The notes under the pieces are model-generated. The model saw only the letters and a list, made by a program, of their open reading frames with translations. It was not told where the DNA came from and ran no database searches. The position numbers and the translations under genes were made by a program. Shown here one piece after another: positions 52,074 through 62,064 of a stretch of 64,000 nucleotides of DNA (the first letter of the stretch is position 1; every line of letters starts with the position of its first letter). Source of the stretch: Ensifer sp. LC163. Lineage in GTDB: Bacteria > Pseudomonadota > Alphaproteobacteria > Rhizobiales > Rhizobiaceae. Location: assembly GCF_001695855.1 (NCBI RefSeq), contig NZ_MBSS01000045.1:62001-126000 (forward strand), read 5' to 3'.

Positions 52074-53291
52074 TTACCGATGCGCGTTGAGCGAGATGAC
52101 GTTGTGCATCGTCTCGTCAGCCGTGGACAGGAACTTCTTGATATTGCGGGCCGCCTGACGGATCCGGTGCTCGTTCTCGACGAGGGCGAGACGCACGTAG
52201 TCGTCACCCTGCTCACCGAAGCCGATGCCCGGCGCGACGGCCACGTCAGCCTTTTCGACGAGCAGCTTCGAGAATTCGAGGGATCCGAGGTGACGGAACT
52301 TCTCCGGGATCTTGGCCCAGGCAAACATCGTGGCTGCCGGCGGCGGCACGTCGAAACCGGCCTTGCCGAAGCTTTCGACCATCACGTCACGACGGCGCTT
52401 GTAGATGTTGCGGACTTCGGCGATGTCGCTGCCGTCGCCGTTGAGCGCCTGGGTGGCGGCAACCTGGATCGGCGTGAACGCACCATAGTCGAGGTAGGAC
52501 TTCACGCGCGTCAGCGCCGCGATCAGCCGTTCGTTGCCGACGGCAAAGCCCATGCGCCAGCCGGGCATGGAGAATGTCTTCGACATCGAGGTGAACTCGA
52601 CCGTGACATCGATCGCGCCCGGCACTTCGAGCACGGATGGCGGCGGTGCGTCGTTGAAGTAGATCTCCGAATAGGCCAGATCCGACAGCACGATGATGTC
52701 GTGCTTCTTCGCAAACGCCACGACTTCCTTGTAGAAATCGAGCGTGGCGACCTGCGCCGTTGGGTTCGACGGGTAGTTGAGGATCAGCGCCAGCGGCTTC
52801 GGGATCGAATGGCGAACGGCGCGCTCCAGCGGTCCGAAGAACGTGTCGTCGGGCTCGACCGAAATCGAGCGGATGACGCCGCCTGCCATCAGGAAGCCGA
52901 AGGCATGGATCGGATAGGTCGGATTGGGGCACAGGATCACGTCGCCCGGCGCGGTGATCGCCTGGGCCATGTTGGCGAAGCCTTCCTTGGAGCCAAGGGT
53001 GGCGACGACCTGCGTGTCCGGGTTGAGTTTGACGCCGAAGCGGCGGGCGTAATAGGCGGCCTGGGCACGACGCAGCCCGGGAATGCCCTTCGACGACGAA
53101 TAACGATGCGTGCGCGGGTCCTGGACGGCCTCGCAAAGCTTGTCGACAATCGACTGTGGAGTGGGAAGATCCGGATTGCCCATGCCGAGGTCGATGATGT
53201 CAGCACCGGCCGCTCGCGCGCTTGCTTTCAAACGGTTGACCTGTTCGAAAACATAAGGCGGCAAACGCCGGACTTTGTGAAACTCTTCCAT
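52074..53291 (-). CDS. Aminotransferase class I/II (AlaC-like)
   Basis: 405 aa from ATG 53291 (a longer frame adds 35 unsupported residues). PLP-dependent; visible IDLGMGNPDLPTPQSIVDKL, GSKEGFANMAQAIT, PNPTYPIHAFGFLMAGG, LNYPSNPTAQVATLDFYKEV, Schiff-base Lys in SMSKTFSMPGWRMGFAVGN (about residue 237), and Arg of GDDYVRLALVENEHRIRQA. Similar to glutamate-pyruvate aminotransferases and to methionine-related aminotransferases; placed before hom, so a role in alanine or the aspartate family is likely. Confidence 0.92.
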   Translation of the reverse strand: MEEFHKVRRLPPYVFEQVNRLKASARAAGADIIDLGMGNPDLPTPQSIVDKLCEAVQDPRTHRYSSSKGIPGLRRAQAAYYARRFGVKLNPDTQVVATLGSKEGFANMAQAITAPGDVILCPNPTYPIHAFGFLMAGGVIRSISVEPDDTFFGPLERAVRHSIPKPLALILNYPSNPTAQVATLDFYKEVVAFAKKHDIIVLSDLAYSEIYFNDAPPPSVLEVPGAIDVTVEFTSMSKTFSMPGWRMGFAVGNERLIAALTRVKSYLDYGAFTPIQVAATQALNGDGSDIAEVRNIYKRRRDVMVESFGKAGFDVPPPAATMFAWAKIPEKFRHLGSLEFSKLLVEKADVAVAPGIGFGEQGDDYVRLALVENEHRIRQAARNIKKFLSTADETMHNVISLNAHR

Positions 53292-53415
53292 CTCCAAACC
53301 TCGTTTGGCGCACGTCTCCGCCAGCGGCTGGCCGTCGCGAAAACATGCGCTTTGGTGAACGGCCGTCACTGCGGCCATTGAACGCTTTGCGTCCAAATCA
53401 CCTGAAACGCAAGTG

Positions 53416-53724
53416 CTAATTCGCGATCTGTTTCAGCGTGTCGGAGCCATGGTCTTCGGCGAGCGTACGCATTTCCTTCATGCGACGCTGATATTCCGCT
53501 TCGGAGATGGAACCGGATTTGCGCGCAGTGCCGAGAGCCGCTAGCCGTGCCTGCATATCGGCGGCTTCCTCATTGGTCATCTGCTGCGTTGCCGCCGGCT
53601 TCTGACCGTAGACGGAGGGATAGTTTTCGAAGGGGGTCTTCTGGCTGTTGCAGCCCGCAAGCGTGCCCAGGAGAATGATCCCGGCAACCCAGGTGATGGA
53701 GCGCTGTTTTCCGACGGCGAGCAT
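53416..53724 (-). CDS. Small lipoprotein with SHOCT-like end
   Basis: 102 aa from ATG 53724. Signal with lipobox LGTLAGC (Cys at about residue 25), linker KTPFENYPSVYGQKPAA, and a C-terminal helical MQARLAALGTARKSGSISEAEYQRR, which resembles the short SHOCT domain (oligomerisation). Function unknown. Divergent from the PHB synthase gene, 108 bp away. Confidence 0.8.
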   Translation of the reverse strand: MLAVGKQRSITWVAGIILLGTLAGCNSQKTPFENYPSVYGQKPAATQQMTNEEAADMQARLAALGTARKSGSISEAEYQRRMKEMRTLAEDHGSDTLKQIAN

Positions 53725-53832
53725 ACTGGCAAAGACCTCTGTTTCGTGGCGCGACGATGCGCTAGCCCTTGTAATCATTTTCGGGCAGAATGTAAAAATA
53801 CAAAACAAACAAGATGCTGTGGAGGAAACCGG

Positions 53833-55683
53833 GTGACAGCAGACAGGAATGCCGAAGGCCACGCCGGCAAGGACGGCTTTGCTGGCTTCGACCCGAAGTC
53901 CGTTGAACCCTACATCGTCAAGGATCCCGAAAGCCTCGCGGTCAACCTTGCCCGCGCGATGGAACAGCTCGGCAAGGCGGCTTCCGCCTGGCTTGCGCCG
54001 CGCGAGACCGGCGAAAAATCCGACGTCTTCTCCGAACCCGTCACCGATATGGTCAAAACCCTCTCCAGGGTTTCCGAATATTGGCTTTCCGATCCGCGCC
54101 GGACCCTCGAAGCACAGACCCATCTCATGGGCAGCTTCTTCGAGATGTGGTCTCGAACCCTGCATCGCATGTCCGGTGATGTTGCCACCGCCGATCCCGC
54201 CAGCCTACAGCGGATGGACAAACGCTTCGCGGACGAGGACTGGGTGAAGAACCCCTTCTTCGATTTCGTCCGGCAGGCCTATTTCATCACGTCCGACTGG
54301 GCCGACAAAATGGTGCGCGATGCCGAGGGCCTCGACGATCACACCAAACACAAGGCTGCCTTCTATGTCCGGCAGATCTCGAGCGCGCTCTCGCCGACCA
54401 ATTTCGTCACCACCAATCCGCAACTCTACCGGGAAACGGTAGCGACCAGCGGCGCCAACCTCGTCAAGGGTATGCAGATGTTTGCCGAGGACGTCGCCGC
54501 AGGTCGCGGCGATTTGCGGTTGAGGCAGACCGATACCAGCAAATTCGCAATCGGCGAGAACATCGCGATCACCCCCGGCAAGGTCATCGCGCAGAGCGAC
54601 GTCTGCCAGGTGATCCAGTACGAAGCCTCGACGGAAACAGTGCTCAAGCGTCCGCTGTTGATCTGCCCGCCGTGGATCAACAAATTCTACGTGCTCGATC
54701 TCAACCCGCAAAAATCCTTCATCAAGTGGGCCGTCGATCAGGGACACACGGTCTTCGTCATCTCTTGGGTCAACCCGGACGAGCGGCATGCGACCAAGGA
54801 TTGGGAAGCGTACGCACGCGAAGGCATCGGTTTTGCGCTCGACACCGTCGAGCAGGCGACGGGTGAACGGGACGTCAATGCCATCGGCTATTGCGTCGGC
54901 GGAACGCTGTTGGCCGCAACGCTTGCGCTTCATGCCGCAGAGGGCGACGAACGCATCCACTCGGCAACACTATTTACCACCCAGGTCGACTTCACCCACG
55001 CCGGCGATCTCAAGGTCTTCGTCGACGAAGACCAGATCAGCCAGATGGAAGAGAACATGCGGGTGGCCGGCTATCTCGACGGTTCGAAAATGGCGACGGC
55101 GTTCAATATGCTGCGCGCCTCCGAGCTGATATGGCCCTATTTCGTCAACAACTACCTCAAGGGTCAGGAGCCCCTGCCCTTCGACCTGCTCTATTGGAAT
55201 TCCGATTCGACCCGGATGCCGGCGGCCAACCACTCGTTCTACCTGCGCAACTGCTATCTGGAGAACCGCCTGTCAAAGGGCGAGATGGTACTGGCCGGCA
55301 AGCAGGTGTCGCTGGGTGACGTCAAAATCCCGATCTACAACCTGGCCACCAAGGAGGACCATATCGCCCCGCCGCGCTCCGTCTTCCTCGGCAGCTCGTC
55401 TTTCGGCGGTAAGGTCACCTACGTGCTTTCCGGCTCCGGCCACATCGCCGGTGTCGTCAATCCGCCGGACAAGGGCAAATACCAGTTCTGGACCGGCGGA
55501 GCGCCCAAGGGCGAATTCGATGACTGGGTCAAGGCAGCTAAGGAAACGCCCGGATCCTGGTGGCCGCACTGGCATCAGTGGATCGAAAAACTGGACAAGA
55601 AGCGCGTACCCGCGCGCAAGCCCGGTGGCAAGCTCAATACACTGGAAGAGGCGCCCGGCTCCTACGTGCGCGCCCGCGCCTGA
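53833..55683 (+). CDS. phaC: Class I poly(3-hydroxybutyrate) synthase
   Basis: 616 aa from GTG 53833, preceded by GGAGGAAAC. Polymerises (R)-3-hydroxybutyryl-CoA into PHB granules. Alpha/beta-hydrolase with lipase-box-like AIGYCVGGTLLAATLALH (catalytic Cys, about residue 357), PPWINKFYVLDLNPQKSFIKW, DEVD-type DFTHAGDLKVF, and the catalytic His in SGSGHIAGVVNPP (about residue 543). N-terminal about 100 residues are the phasin-like extension normal for the class. Followed by sfsA 18 bp later. Confidence 0.95.
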   Translation: MTADRNAEGHAGKDGFAGFDPKSVEPYIVKDPESLAVNLARAMEQLGKAASAWLAPRETGEKSDVFSEPVTDMVKTLSRVSEYWLSDPRRTLEAQTHLMGSFFEMWSRTLHRMSGDVATADPASLQRMDKRFADEDWVKNPFFDFVRQAYFITSDWADKMVRDAEGLDDHTKHKAAFYVRQISSALSPTNFVTTNPQLYRETVATSGANLVKGMQMFAEDVAAGRGDLRLRQTDTSKFAIGENIAITPGKVIAQSDVCQVIQYEASTETVLKRPLLICPPWINKFYVLDLNPQKSFIKWAVDQGHTVFVISWVNPDERHATKDWEAYAREGIGFALDTVEQATGERDVNAIGYCVGGTLLAATLALHAAEGDERIHSATLFTTQVDFTHAGDLKVFVDEDQISQMEENMRVAGYLDGSKMATAFNMLRASELIWPYFVNNYLKGQEPLPFDLLYWNSDSTRMPAANHSFYLRNCYLENRLSKGEMVLAGKQVSLGDVKIPIYNLATKEDHIAPPRSVFLGSSSFGGKVTYVLSGSGHIAGVVNPPDKGKYQFWTGGAPKGEFDDWVKAAKETPGSWWPHWHQWIEKLDKKRVPARKPGGKLNTLEEAPGSYVRARA

Positions 55684-55701
55684 CGAAAGCCTAGAATTAT
55701 C

Positions 55702-56433
55702 GTGATCTTCGATCGGCCACTCGTGCCCGCCACGCTCGTGCAGCGCTACAAGCGCTTTCTGTTCGACGCCCTCCTCGCCGACGGTACCGCATTGACCGGC
55801 TCATGCCCCAACACCGGCTCGATGCGCGGGCTGACGACGCCGGGTTCGCGTATATGGATGTCGGAACACGACAGCCCGACACGCAAGTACCGGCAGATGC
55901 TCGAGATCGTCGAGGCGGACAACACACTCGTCGGCATCAACACCGGCCTGCCCAACCGCCTCGCGGAAGAAGCCATCCGTCTTGGACTTGTTTCGGACCT
56001 TCACAGTTACGAGTCGCTTTCGCGCGAGCAGAAGTACGGACGTAATTCGCGCATCGATATCCTGCTCAGCGATCCAATCCGCGGGCTTGCCTATGTCGAG
56101 GTCAAGAACGTGCATTTCAGCCGGACCCGCGGCGTCACCGAGTTTCCCGACAGTCCAACCGCCCGTGGCGCCAAGCACCTCGAAGAACTGGGCGACATGG
56201 TCGACGCCGGCCACCGGGGTGTCATGATCTATCTGGTGCAGCGTAGCGACTGCGACAGCTTGAGCATATGCGGCGAGTACGACCCAGTCTATGCCCGCGC
56301 CTTCGAGCGCGCCAAGGCCCGCGGCGTGGAAGCCTATGCAGTGAAATGCCTGGTATCGCCGACCGAGATCGCACCCATCGGCTTGATCTCTATCGATGAG
56401 GCAGATGTCGGCGCTCTTCGCAACTCGGCCTGA
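55702..56433 (+). CDS. sfsA: DNA/RNA-binding protein SfsA (nuclease-like)
   Basis: 243 aa, GTG start. SfsA family: N-terminal OB-like part with [40 protein letters not shown], and the PD-(D/E)XK-like core [10 protein letters not shown] ... [31 protein letters not shown]. Reported role: sugar fermentation stimulation, probably a nucleic-acid-binding or nuclease protein. Gap of 18 bp to phaC suggests co-transcription. Confidence 0.93.
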   Translation: MIFDRPLVPATLVQRYKRFLFDALLADGTALTGSCPNTGSMRGLTTPGSRIWMSEHDSPTRKYRQMLEIVEADNTLVGINTGLPNRLAEEAIRLGLVSDLHSYESLSREQKYGRNSRIDILLSDPIRGLAYVEVKNVHFSRTRGVTEFPDSPTARGAKHLEELGDMVDAGHRGVMIYLVQRSDCDSLSICGEYDPVYARAFERAKARGVEAYAVKCLVSPTEIAPIGLISIDEADVGALRNSA

Positions 56434-56662
56434 ACGATCGTATCGGGCCGGCGCTGGATCGCCAATCTGAGCAACCTGCAACATTCTGCGGATATACCGC
56501 AGCATCGATCCGCGTTAGGCTTGACGACTGGCCGGGCGGAACAGCGAGGTGGCGAAATACCGTGCGCTGCATCCCAAATCAGTGCCTCATGGCGCACGGC
56601 AGTGGACGAGGCCGCCCCTGCTGCATTATGAAATTCGACAGGAAACAACTGAAAGTTCTGGA

Positions 56663-57502
56663 ATGGTGACTTACATCGAGGCAGGGTCTGCGCCCTACAA
56701 GAACACCGGCGTCATCCGCCTCTACGGACAGGAAGGGTTCGAAGGCATGCGCAAGGCCTGTCAGGTGACGGCGCGCTGCCTCGACGAGCTGGTGTCGCGG
56801 GTCCGACCGGGGGTGACGACCGAGGAGATCGATCGCTTCGTCTTCGAATTCGGCATGGACAACGGCGCCTTGCCGGCGACGCTGAATTACCGCGGCTATA
56901 CCAAGTCGTCCTGCACCTCGATCAACCATGTGGTCTGTCACGGCATTCCGAACGACAAACCGCTTCGCGACGGCGATGTCGTCAACATCGATGTCACCTA
57001 CGTCATCGATGGCTGGCACGGCGATTCCAGCCGCATGTATCCGGTCGGCGAGATCAAGCGCGCCGCCGAGCGGCTTCTCGATGTGACGCATGAATGCCTG
57101 ATGCGCGGCATTGCCGCCGTCCGCCCCGGCGCCCGCACAGGCGCGATCGGCGAGGCGATCCAGGCCTATGCCGAAGCGGAGCGGTGCTCTGTCGTGCGCG
57201 ACTTCTGCGGACACGGCGTCGGCCGGCTTTTCCACGACGCTCCCAACGTCCTGCATTATGGTCGCGCCAACGAGGGGCCTGAGTTGCGCGAGGGCATGAT
57301 CTTCACGATCGAGCCGATGATCAATCTCGGCCGCCCGCACGTGAAGGTGCTGGCGGATGGCTGGACGGCCGTCACCCGCGACCGCTCTTTGTCGGCGCAA
57401 TACGAACATACGGTCGGCGTCACGGCTGACGGCTGCGAGATCTTCACACTCTCGCCGGCCGGCCTCTTCAAGCCCGACATGACCGCCATGGGCGCCGCAT
57501 GA
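56663..57502 (+). CDS. map: Methionine aminopeptidase
   Basis: 279 aa, type I. Removes the initiator Met from new proteins. Five metal ligands: D in [10 protein letters not shown] in [13 protein letters not shown] in [16 protein letters not shown] in [11 protein letters not shown] in AQYEHTVGV. Start ATG 56663 chosen for the [13 protein letters not shown]-terminus; upstream frame extends but is not supported. Stop overlaps the radC start by 4 bp. Confidence 0.95.
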   Translation: MVTYIEAGSAPYKNTGVIRLYGQEGFEGMRKACQVTARCLDELVSRVRPGVTTEEIDRFVFEFGMDNGALPATLNYRGYTKSSCTSINHVVCHGIPNDKPLRDGDVVNIDVTYVIDGWHGDSSRMYPVGEIKRAAERLLDVTHECLMRGIAAVRPGARTGAIGEAIQAYAEAERCSVVRDFCGHGVGRLFHDAPNVLHYGRANEGPELREGMIFTIEPMINLGRPHVKVLADGWTAVTRDRSLSAQYEHTVGVTADGCEIFTLSPAGLFKPDMTAMGAA

Positions 57503-58290
57503 AGAAGAACTCCGGTTCATCCGCAGGCGATGCGACGCAGCCGGCGGGCGAACGGTCATTTTTCGCGGATCTGCAGCCGCAGGACGCGCATGCTCCAGAC
57601 ACTGCTCCCGCTGCCACCGAGGCGCACTACCTCGGTCACCGCGATCGGCTTCGCACCCGATACCGCGAGCATGGCGATGCCGCGCTTGCCGATTATGAAA
57701 TCCTCGAAATGCTGCTGTTTCGGCTCATTCCGCGCAAGGATACCAAGCCGATAGCAAAGGCGCTGCTAACGCGCTTCGGGACGCTTGCCGGCGTGTTCGG
57801 CGCACCGCTCGCACTGCTGCAGGAGATCAAGGGTGTCGGCGAATCGGTCGCGCTCGATCTGAAGCTCGTCGCCACCATCGGGCACCGGACGCTGAAGAGC
57901 GATCTGCGCAAGAAACACATCCTCTCGTCCTGGTCGGCGGTGATCGAATATTGCCACGCGGCGATGGCGTACGAGACCAAGGAACAATTCCGTATCCTGT
58001 TTCTCGACAAGCGCAATGCACTGATTGCCGACGAAGTTCAGCAGACAGGCACGATCGATCATACGCCGGTCTATCCGCGCGAGGTCGTCAAGCGCGCGCT
58101 CGAACTGTCGGCAACCGCGATCATCCTTGCGCATAACCATCCCTCCGGCGACCCAACGCCCTCACGGGCGGATATCGATATGACCAAGCTGATCGTCGAG
58201 ACGGCAAAGCCACTCGGCATCGCCGTGCACGATCACATCATCATCGGCAAGGACGGCCATGTGAGCCTGAAGGGGCTGCGTCTGTTCTAA
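57499..58290 (+). CDS. radC: DNA repair protein RadC
   Basis: 263 aa. Family of JAB/MPN-type metalloproteins. N-terminal HhH-like part with [23 protein letters not shown] and [17 protein letters not shown]-like repeats ([16 protein letters not shown]), C-terminal JAB motif [19 protein letters not shown] (HxH-PSG-x-D). Name is historical; the DNA repair role is not firmly established. Gene is translationally coupled to map (ATGA). Confidence 0.94.
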   Translation: MKKNSGSSAGDATQPAGERSFFADLQPQDAHAPDTAPAATEAHYLGHRDRLRTRYREHGDAALADYEILEMLLFRLIPRKDTKPIAKALLTRFGTLAGVFGAPLALLQEIKGVGESVALDLKLVATIGHRTLKSDLRKKHILSSWSAVIEYCHAAMAYETKEQFRILFLDKRNALIADEVQQTGTIDHTPVYPREVVKRALELSATAIILAHNHPSGDPTPSRADIDMTKLIVETAKPLGIAVHDHIIIGKDGHVSLKGLRLF

Positions 58291-58306
58291 CGGCTACGTG
58301 TGATGA

Positions 58307-59350
58307 TCAAAGCCATCTCGCGCGGCGGAAGAAGCGGTAAAGCGTCAGGCAGAACCCGATGATGATGGCGAGCACGACAAAATAACCGTACTTGAATCTG
58401 AGCTCAGGCATCTCGTCGAAGTTCATCCCATAGATACCCGCAATTGCCGTCGGCACCGCCAAGATCGCCGCCCAGGACGCAAGCTTGCGCGAGATCTCCG
58501 TTTGCTCCGACTGACCGATCATCAAGCTCGCTTCGAAGGTGAAGGCCAGAACCTCGCGCAAAGCGTCAATATCTTCCTGCACGCGGCGGACATGGTCGGT
58601 CACATCTCGAAACAGCGGCTGCAATGCCGCTTCCATGCCGGGCAGATCGATATGTTCGTGCCGCCGACACACGTCGACCAGCGGCACCGCGGCATTGCGA
58701 AGCCGGAGCAGGTTGCGCCGGAGCAGATAGAGCCGTTCGATATCGGCCTTCTCCAGGCGCTGGCGAAGCAGGCGATCCTCGAGCCGTTCGACCTCTTCGT
58801 GGATGGCCTCGATCACCGGCATGTAGTTGTCGACGATGAAATCGAGGATCGAATAGAGGATGTAGTTCTCGCCATGGGCAAGGGCCGCCGGCGACGCCTC
58901 GCATCGCTGCCGCACGGCCATATAGGACGTCGAGGCACCGTGGCGGACGGAGACGACATAGCCGCGGCCGACGAAGAGATGCGTCTCACCAAAGGCGATT
59001 TCGTCACCGACCATATGGGCAGTGCGGGCGACAACGAAGATCGAATCGCCGTAGATCTCCAGTTTCGGGCGTTGATGTGCCTTGCAGGCGTCCTCGATCG
59101 CCAGGTCATGCAGATCGAACTCGCGCTGCACTTGGCGAAGCAGGTCCGCGTCCGGTTCGTGCAGACCGATCCAGATGACGGCGTTCGGGCGACTGCGCCA
59201 TTTGCCGGCGTCTTCCACGTGAATGTCCTGGATGCGCACGCCGTTTTCGTAGACCGCAGCGGCGATCACGCCCTGCCTCTCTTCCGCATGCGGCGCTTCC
59301 GTCGCGTGCGAGTTGCCTGGGGATGCTTCATTCGTCAGGTCCAGCGCCAT
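58307..59350 (-). CDS. corA: Magnesium/cobalt transporter CorA family
   Basis: 347 aa from ATG 59350. N-terminal cytoplasmic domain (about 30-290) and two C-terminal transmembrane helices with the ion-selectivity motif YGMNFDEMPEL (about residue 305). Further marks: IGLHEPDADLLRQVQREFDLHDLAIEDA, HQRPKLEIYGDSIFVV, YILYSILDFIVDNYMPVIEAI. Transports Mg2+, possibly Co2+/Zn2+. Longer frame upstream is not used because the ATG gives the usual MALDLT start. Confidence 0.94.
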   Translation of the reverse strand: MALDLTNEASPGNSHATEAPHAEERQGVIAAAVYENGVRIQDIHVEDAGKWRSRPNAVIWIGLHEPDADLLRQVQREFDLHDLAIEDACKAHQRPKLEIYGDSIFVVARTAHMVGDEIAFGETHLFVGRGYVVSVRHGASTSYMAVRQRCEASPAALAHGENYILYSILDFIVDNYMPVIEAIHEEVERLEDRLLRQRLEKADIERLYLLRRNLLRLRNAAVPLVDVCRRHEHIDLPGMEAALQPLFRDVTDHVRRVQEDIDALREVLAFTFEASLMIGQSEQTEISRKLASWAAILAVPTAIAGIYGMNFDEMPELRFKYGYFVVLAIIIGFCLTLYRFFRRARWL

Positions 59351-59552
59351 AGACGACCTCCCATGCCCGCATGAATTCGATGGACCGGCATGCCATTGGC
59401 CTATCGAGCATACGCGTATTTCCTCATATTCGCATCCAACAGGTTTCAAACACGAAAACCACTTCATCAAACTGTGCGATTGACGATATAGACGCATGCG
59501 AGCGAGACTTTTCGCAGCGCACAACGATTCTTCCCTTTTTACGGAAATGCCC

Positions 59553-60959
59553 ATGCACCAGTTCGATCTCATCGTCGTCGGCAGCGGACCCGCCGGCCGC
59601 CGGGGCGCCATCCAGGCCGCCAAGCTCGGCAAGAAGGTTCTCGTCATCGAACAGGGCAAACGCGTCGGCGGCGTTTCCGTGCACACCGGCACCATTCCTT
59701 CAAAAACGCTGAGGGAAACGGCACTCAATCTTTCCGGCTGGCGCGAGCGCGGCTTTTACGGCCGGGCCTATCGCGTCAAGCAGGAGATCAGCGCCGACGA
59801 CCTGCGCCAGCGCCTGATCATCACATTGGACCACGAGGTCGAAGTTCTCGAACATCAGTTCGCACGAAACCGCGTCCAGCATATGCGCGGCAAAGCGAGC
59901 TTCGTCGATCCGAACACGCTGGAAGTGATCAAGGACGATGGCGAGAGCATGCTGGTGACCGGGGTCAGCATTCTGCTGGCCGTCGGTACCAAGCCGTTGC
60001 GCCCGGATTACATTCCCTTCGATGGCAAGACCGTGCTCGACAGCGACGAACTGCTGGAGATCAGCGAGCTGCCGCGCTCTCTGGCGGTGATCGGCGCCGG
60101 CGTCGTCGGCATCGAATATGCCACCATCTTCAGTGCGCTCGATACCCAGGTCACCGTCATCGATCCGAAGACGACGATGCTCGACTTCATCGACAAGGAG
60201 ATCGTCGAAGATTTCACCTACCAGCTTCGTGATCGCAACATGAAGCTCAACCTCGGCCAGAAGGCCGAAAAGGTCGAGCGACTGGAAGATGGCAAGGTGC
60301 TGCTGACGCTCGACAACGGCCGCAAGATCACGACCGAGATGGTGCTGTTCGCCGCCGGCCGCATGGGTGCGACCGATACGCTCAACCTGCCCGCCGCCGG
60401 ACTTGAAGCCGACAGCCGCGGCCGGCTCAAGGTCAATCCGGAAACCTTCCAGACGTCCGTGCCGAACATTTACGCGGCCGGCGACGTCGTCGGCTTTCCG
60501 AGCCTTGCCTCGACCTCGATGGAACAGGGGCGCGTCGCCGCCCGTGTCGCCGTCGGCGCGATTGCCAAGGAACCGCAGAAATACTTCCCCTACGGCATCT
60601 ACGCCGTACCGGAGATTTCGACCTGCGGCCTGTCGGAGGAAGAGGTCAAGGAGCGCGGCATCCCCTACGAATGCGGCATTGCGCGTTTTCGCGAGACGTC
60701 ACGCGGCCACATCATGGGCCTTGAAGCCGGGCTGCTGAAGATGATCTTCTCGCTGAAGACGCGCCGGCTTCTCGGCGTGCACATCATCGGCGAAGGCGCC
60801 ACGGAACTGGTGCATATCGGGCAGGCAGTGCTGAACCTCAAGGGCACCGTCGAGTACTTCGTCGAAAATACCTTCAATTATCCGACGCTTGCCGAAGCCT
60901 ACAAGATCGCCGGTCTCGACGCCTGGAACCGCATGGGCGAGATCAAGCCGAAGGCGTAA
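59553..60959 (+). CDS. sthA: Soluble pyridine nucleotide transhydrogenase (SthA)
   Basis: 468 aa from ATG 59553 (GGAA 6 bp upstream; ATG 59547 also in frame). FAD protein moving hydride between NADPH and NAD. Visible: FDLIVVGSGPAGRRGAIQAAKLGKK, SVHTGTIPSKTLRE where the redox Cys pair of other family members is absent (as in SthA), NAD loop LAVIGAGVVGIEYATIFSAL, FAD-binding NIYAAGDVVGFP, and the dimerisation domain with NTFNYPTLAEAYKIAGLDA. Balances NADPH pools. Confidence 0.95.
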   Translation: MHQFDLIVVGSGPAGRRGAIQAAKLGKKVLVIEQGKRVGGVSVHTGTIPSKTLRETALNLSGWRERGFYGRAYRVKQEISADDLRQRLIITLDHEVEVLEHQFARNRVQHMRGKASFVDPNTLEVIKDDGESMLVTGVSILLAVGTKPLRPDYIPFDGKTVLDSDELLEISELPRSLAVIGAGVVGIEYATIFSALDTQVTVIDPKTTMLDFIDKEIVEDFTYQLRDRNMKLNLGQKAEKVERLEDGKVLLTLDNGRKITTEMVLFAAGRMGATDTLNLPAAGLEADSRGRLKVNPETFQTSVPNIYAAGDVVGFPSLASTSMEQGRVAARVAVGAIAKEPQKYFPYGIYAVPEISTCGLSEEEVKERGIPYECGIARFRETSRGHIMGLEAGLLKMIFSLKTRRLLGVHIIGEGATELVHIGQAVLNLKGTVEYFVENTFNYPTLAEAYKIAGLDAWNRMGEIKPKA

Positions 60960-61149
60960 AACGCCGCGAGGCCGGCCGGGCCGGCCTCAAACAAAGCGCC
61001 ACGAATCAGATAGCCTTGCTGCCCTGACATCCCCAACGTTCCTCGCTTGCGAACGGAATCAAGTGATCGGCTTGGGGCTTCGTTTTCACGCATATCGCCC
61101 CGAATGCGCTGCGCATTTTCGGGCGGCATGTTTCGGCGGGCGTTTGAAC

Positions 61150-61959
61150 ATGGCACTACGCATCCTTTCCCTGAATGCCTGGGGCGGCAAGCTGCATGCG
61201 CCGCTGCTGCCATACCTCGTCGAAGTCGACGCAGATGTGTTGTGTCTGCAGGAGGTCGTGCGTTCTCCGGAGACGACGTCCGACTGGCTGGTCTACCGCG
61301 ATCGCGATGTCGAGCTGCCGCAACGCGCCAATCTTTTCGACGAAATCCGCGCAGCCCTGCCGGAACACGACGGCTATTTCTGCCCGACGGCGAGAGGCGA
61401 GCTCTCCGATGGTGATCGCATGATCCACTCCGAATTCGGATTGGCAACATTCGTGCGCAAATCCCTTCCCGTCATCGGCCAGGCGCTCGATTTCGTCCAT
61501 GGAAGGTTTTCGCCTGACGGTTGGGGCGCGCATCCGCGTGCCCGCAATGCCCATTGCCTCCGCCTCTTCAGCTATGAGGACGGCTTTTCCATAACCATCG
61601 CTCAGCTACACGGCTTACGGGATACCAATGGCAAGGGCGACACGCCGGAACGACAGGCGCAGGCGGATGCTCTGATGCAACTTGTCGGCCGCGTTTGGCC
61701 CGGAAACGAACGGCTGGTCGTCTGCGGCGATTTCAATGTCCTGCCGGATAGCGCAACCTTTGCGGCACTCGGCACTTTAGGCCTGTCCGATCTCGTCACC
61801 GGCCGCGGCCACACCGATACACGCACGTCGCACTACGGCAAGCCGGGACGTTTCGCCGACTACATGCTGGCCACACCGGATGTCGACGTCGTTCGCTTCG
61901 ACGTAGTCGAACAACCTGAAGTCTCGGACCATCGCGCGTTGTTGCTGGATCTTCGGTAG
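61150..61959 (+). CDS. Endonuclease/exonuclease/phosphatase family protein
   Basis: 269 aa. EEP fold (DNase I-like): LRILSLNAWGGKLHAP at the start, DADVLCLQEVVRS with the metal Glu, an Arg/His segment near GRFSPDGWGAHPRARNAHC, the LVVCGDFNVLPDSATF motif (Asp-Asn), and the terminal VSDHRALLLDL catalytic His. Substrate may be DNA, a phospholipid or an inositol phosphate; cannot be told. Start ATG 61150; an upstream extension is not supported. Confidence 0.88.
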   Translation: MALRILSLNAWGGKLHAPLLPYLVEVDADVLCLQEVVRSPETTSDWLVYRDRDVELPQRANLFDEIRAALPEHDGYFCPTARGELSDGDRMIHSEFGLATFVRKSLPVIGQALDFVHGRFSPDGWGAHPRARNAHCLRLFSYEDGFSITIAQLHGLRDTNGKGDTPERQAQADALMQLVGRVWPGNERLVVCGDFNVLPDSATFAALGTLGLSDLVTGRGHTDTRTSHYGKPGRFADYMLATPDVDVVRFDVVEQPEVSDHRALLLDLR

Positions 61960-62008
61960 AGCAAATCCCACTCCGCACCTGCTGCGCCCAACAAACATTT
62001 CCGCAACG

Positions 62009-62040
62009 GAAAAGGCCCTGCCGTAAACGGCAGGGCCTCA
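62009..62040 (-). terminator. Terminator of tig
   Basis: Perfect 11-bp stem AGGCCCTGCCG (62013-62023) / CGGCAGGGCCT (62028-62038), 4-nt loop, followed on the minus strand by TTTTCC. Lies 27 bp after the tig stop. Confidence 0.85.
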
Positions 62041-62064
62041 ATCTCAAAGCAATCGAAGAAGTGA

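Noticed and set aside
51651-53381. 576-codon plus-strand frame opposite hom and the aminotransferase
   Set aside because: Spans two genuine genes on the other strand; no domain.
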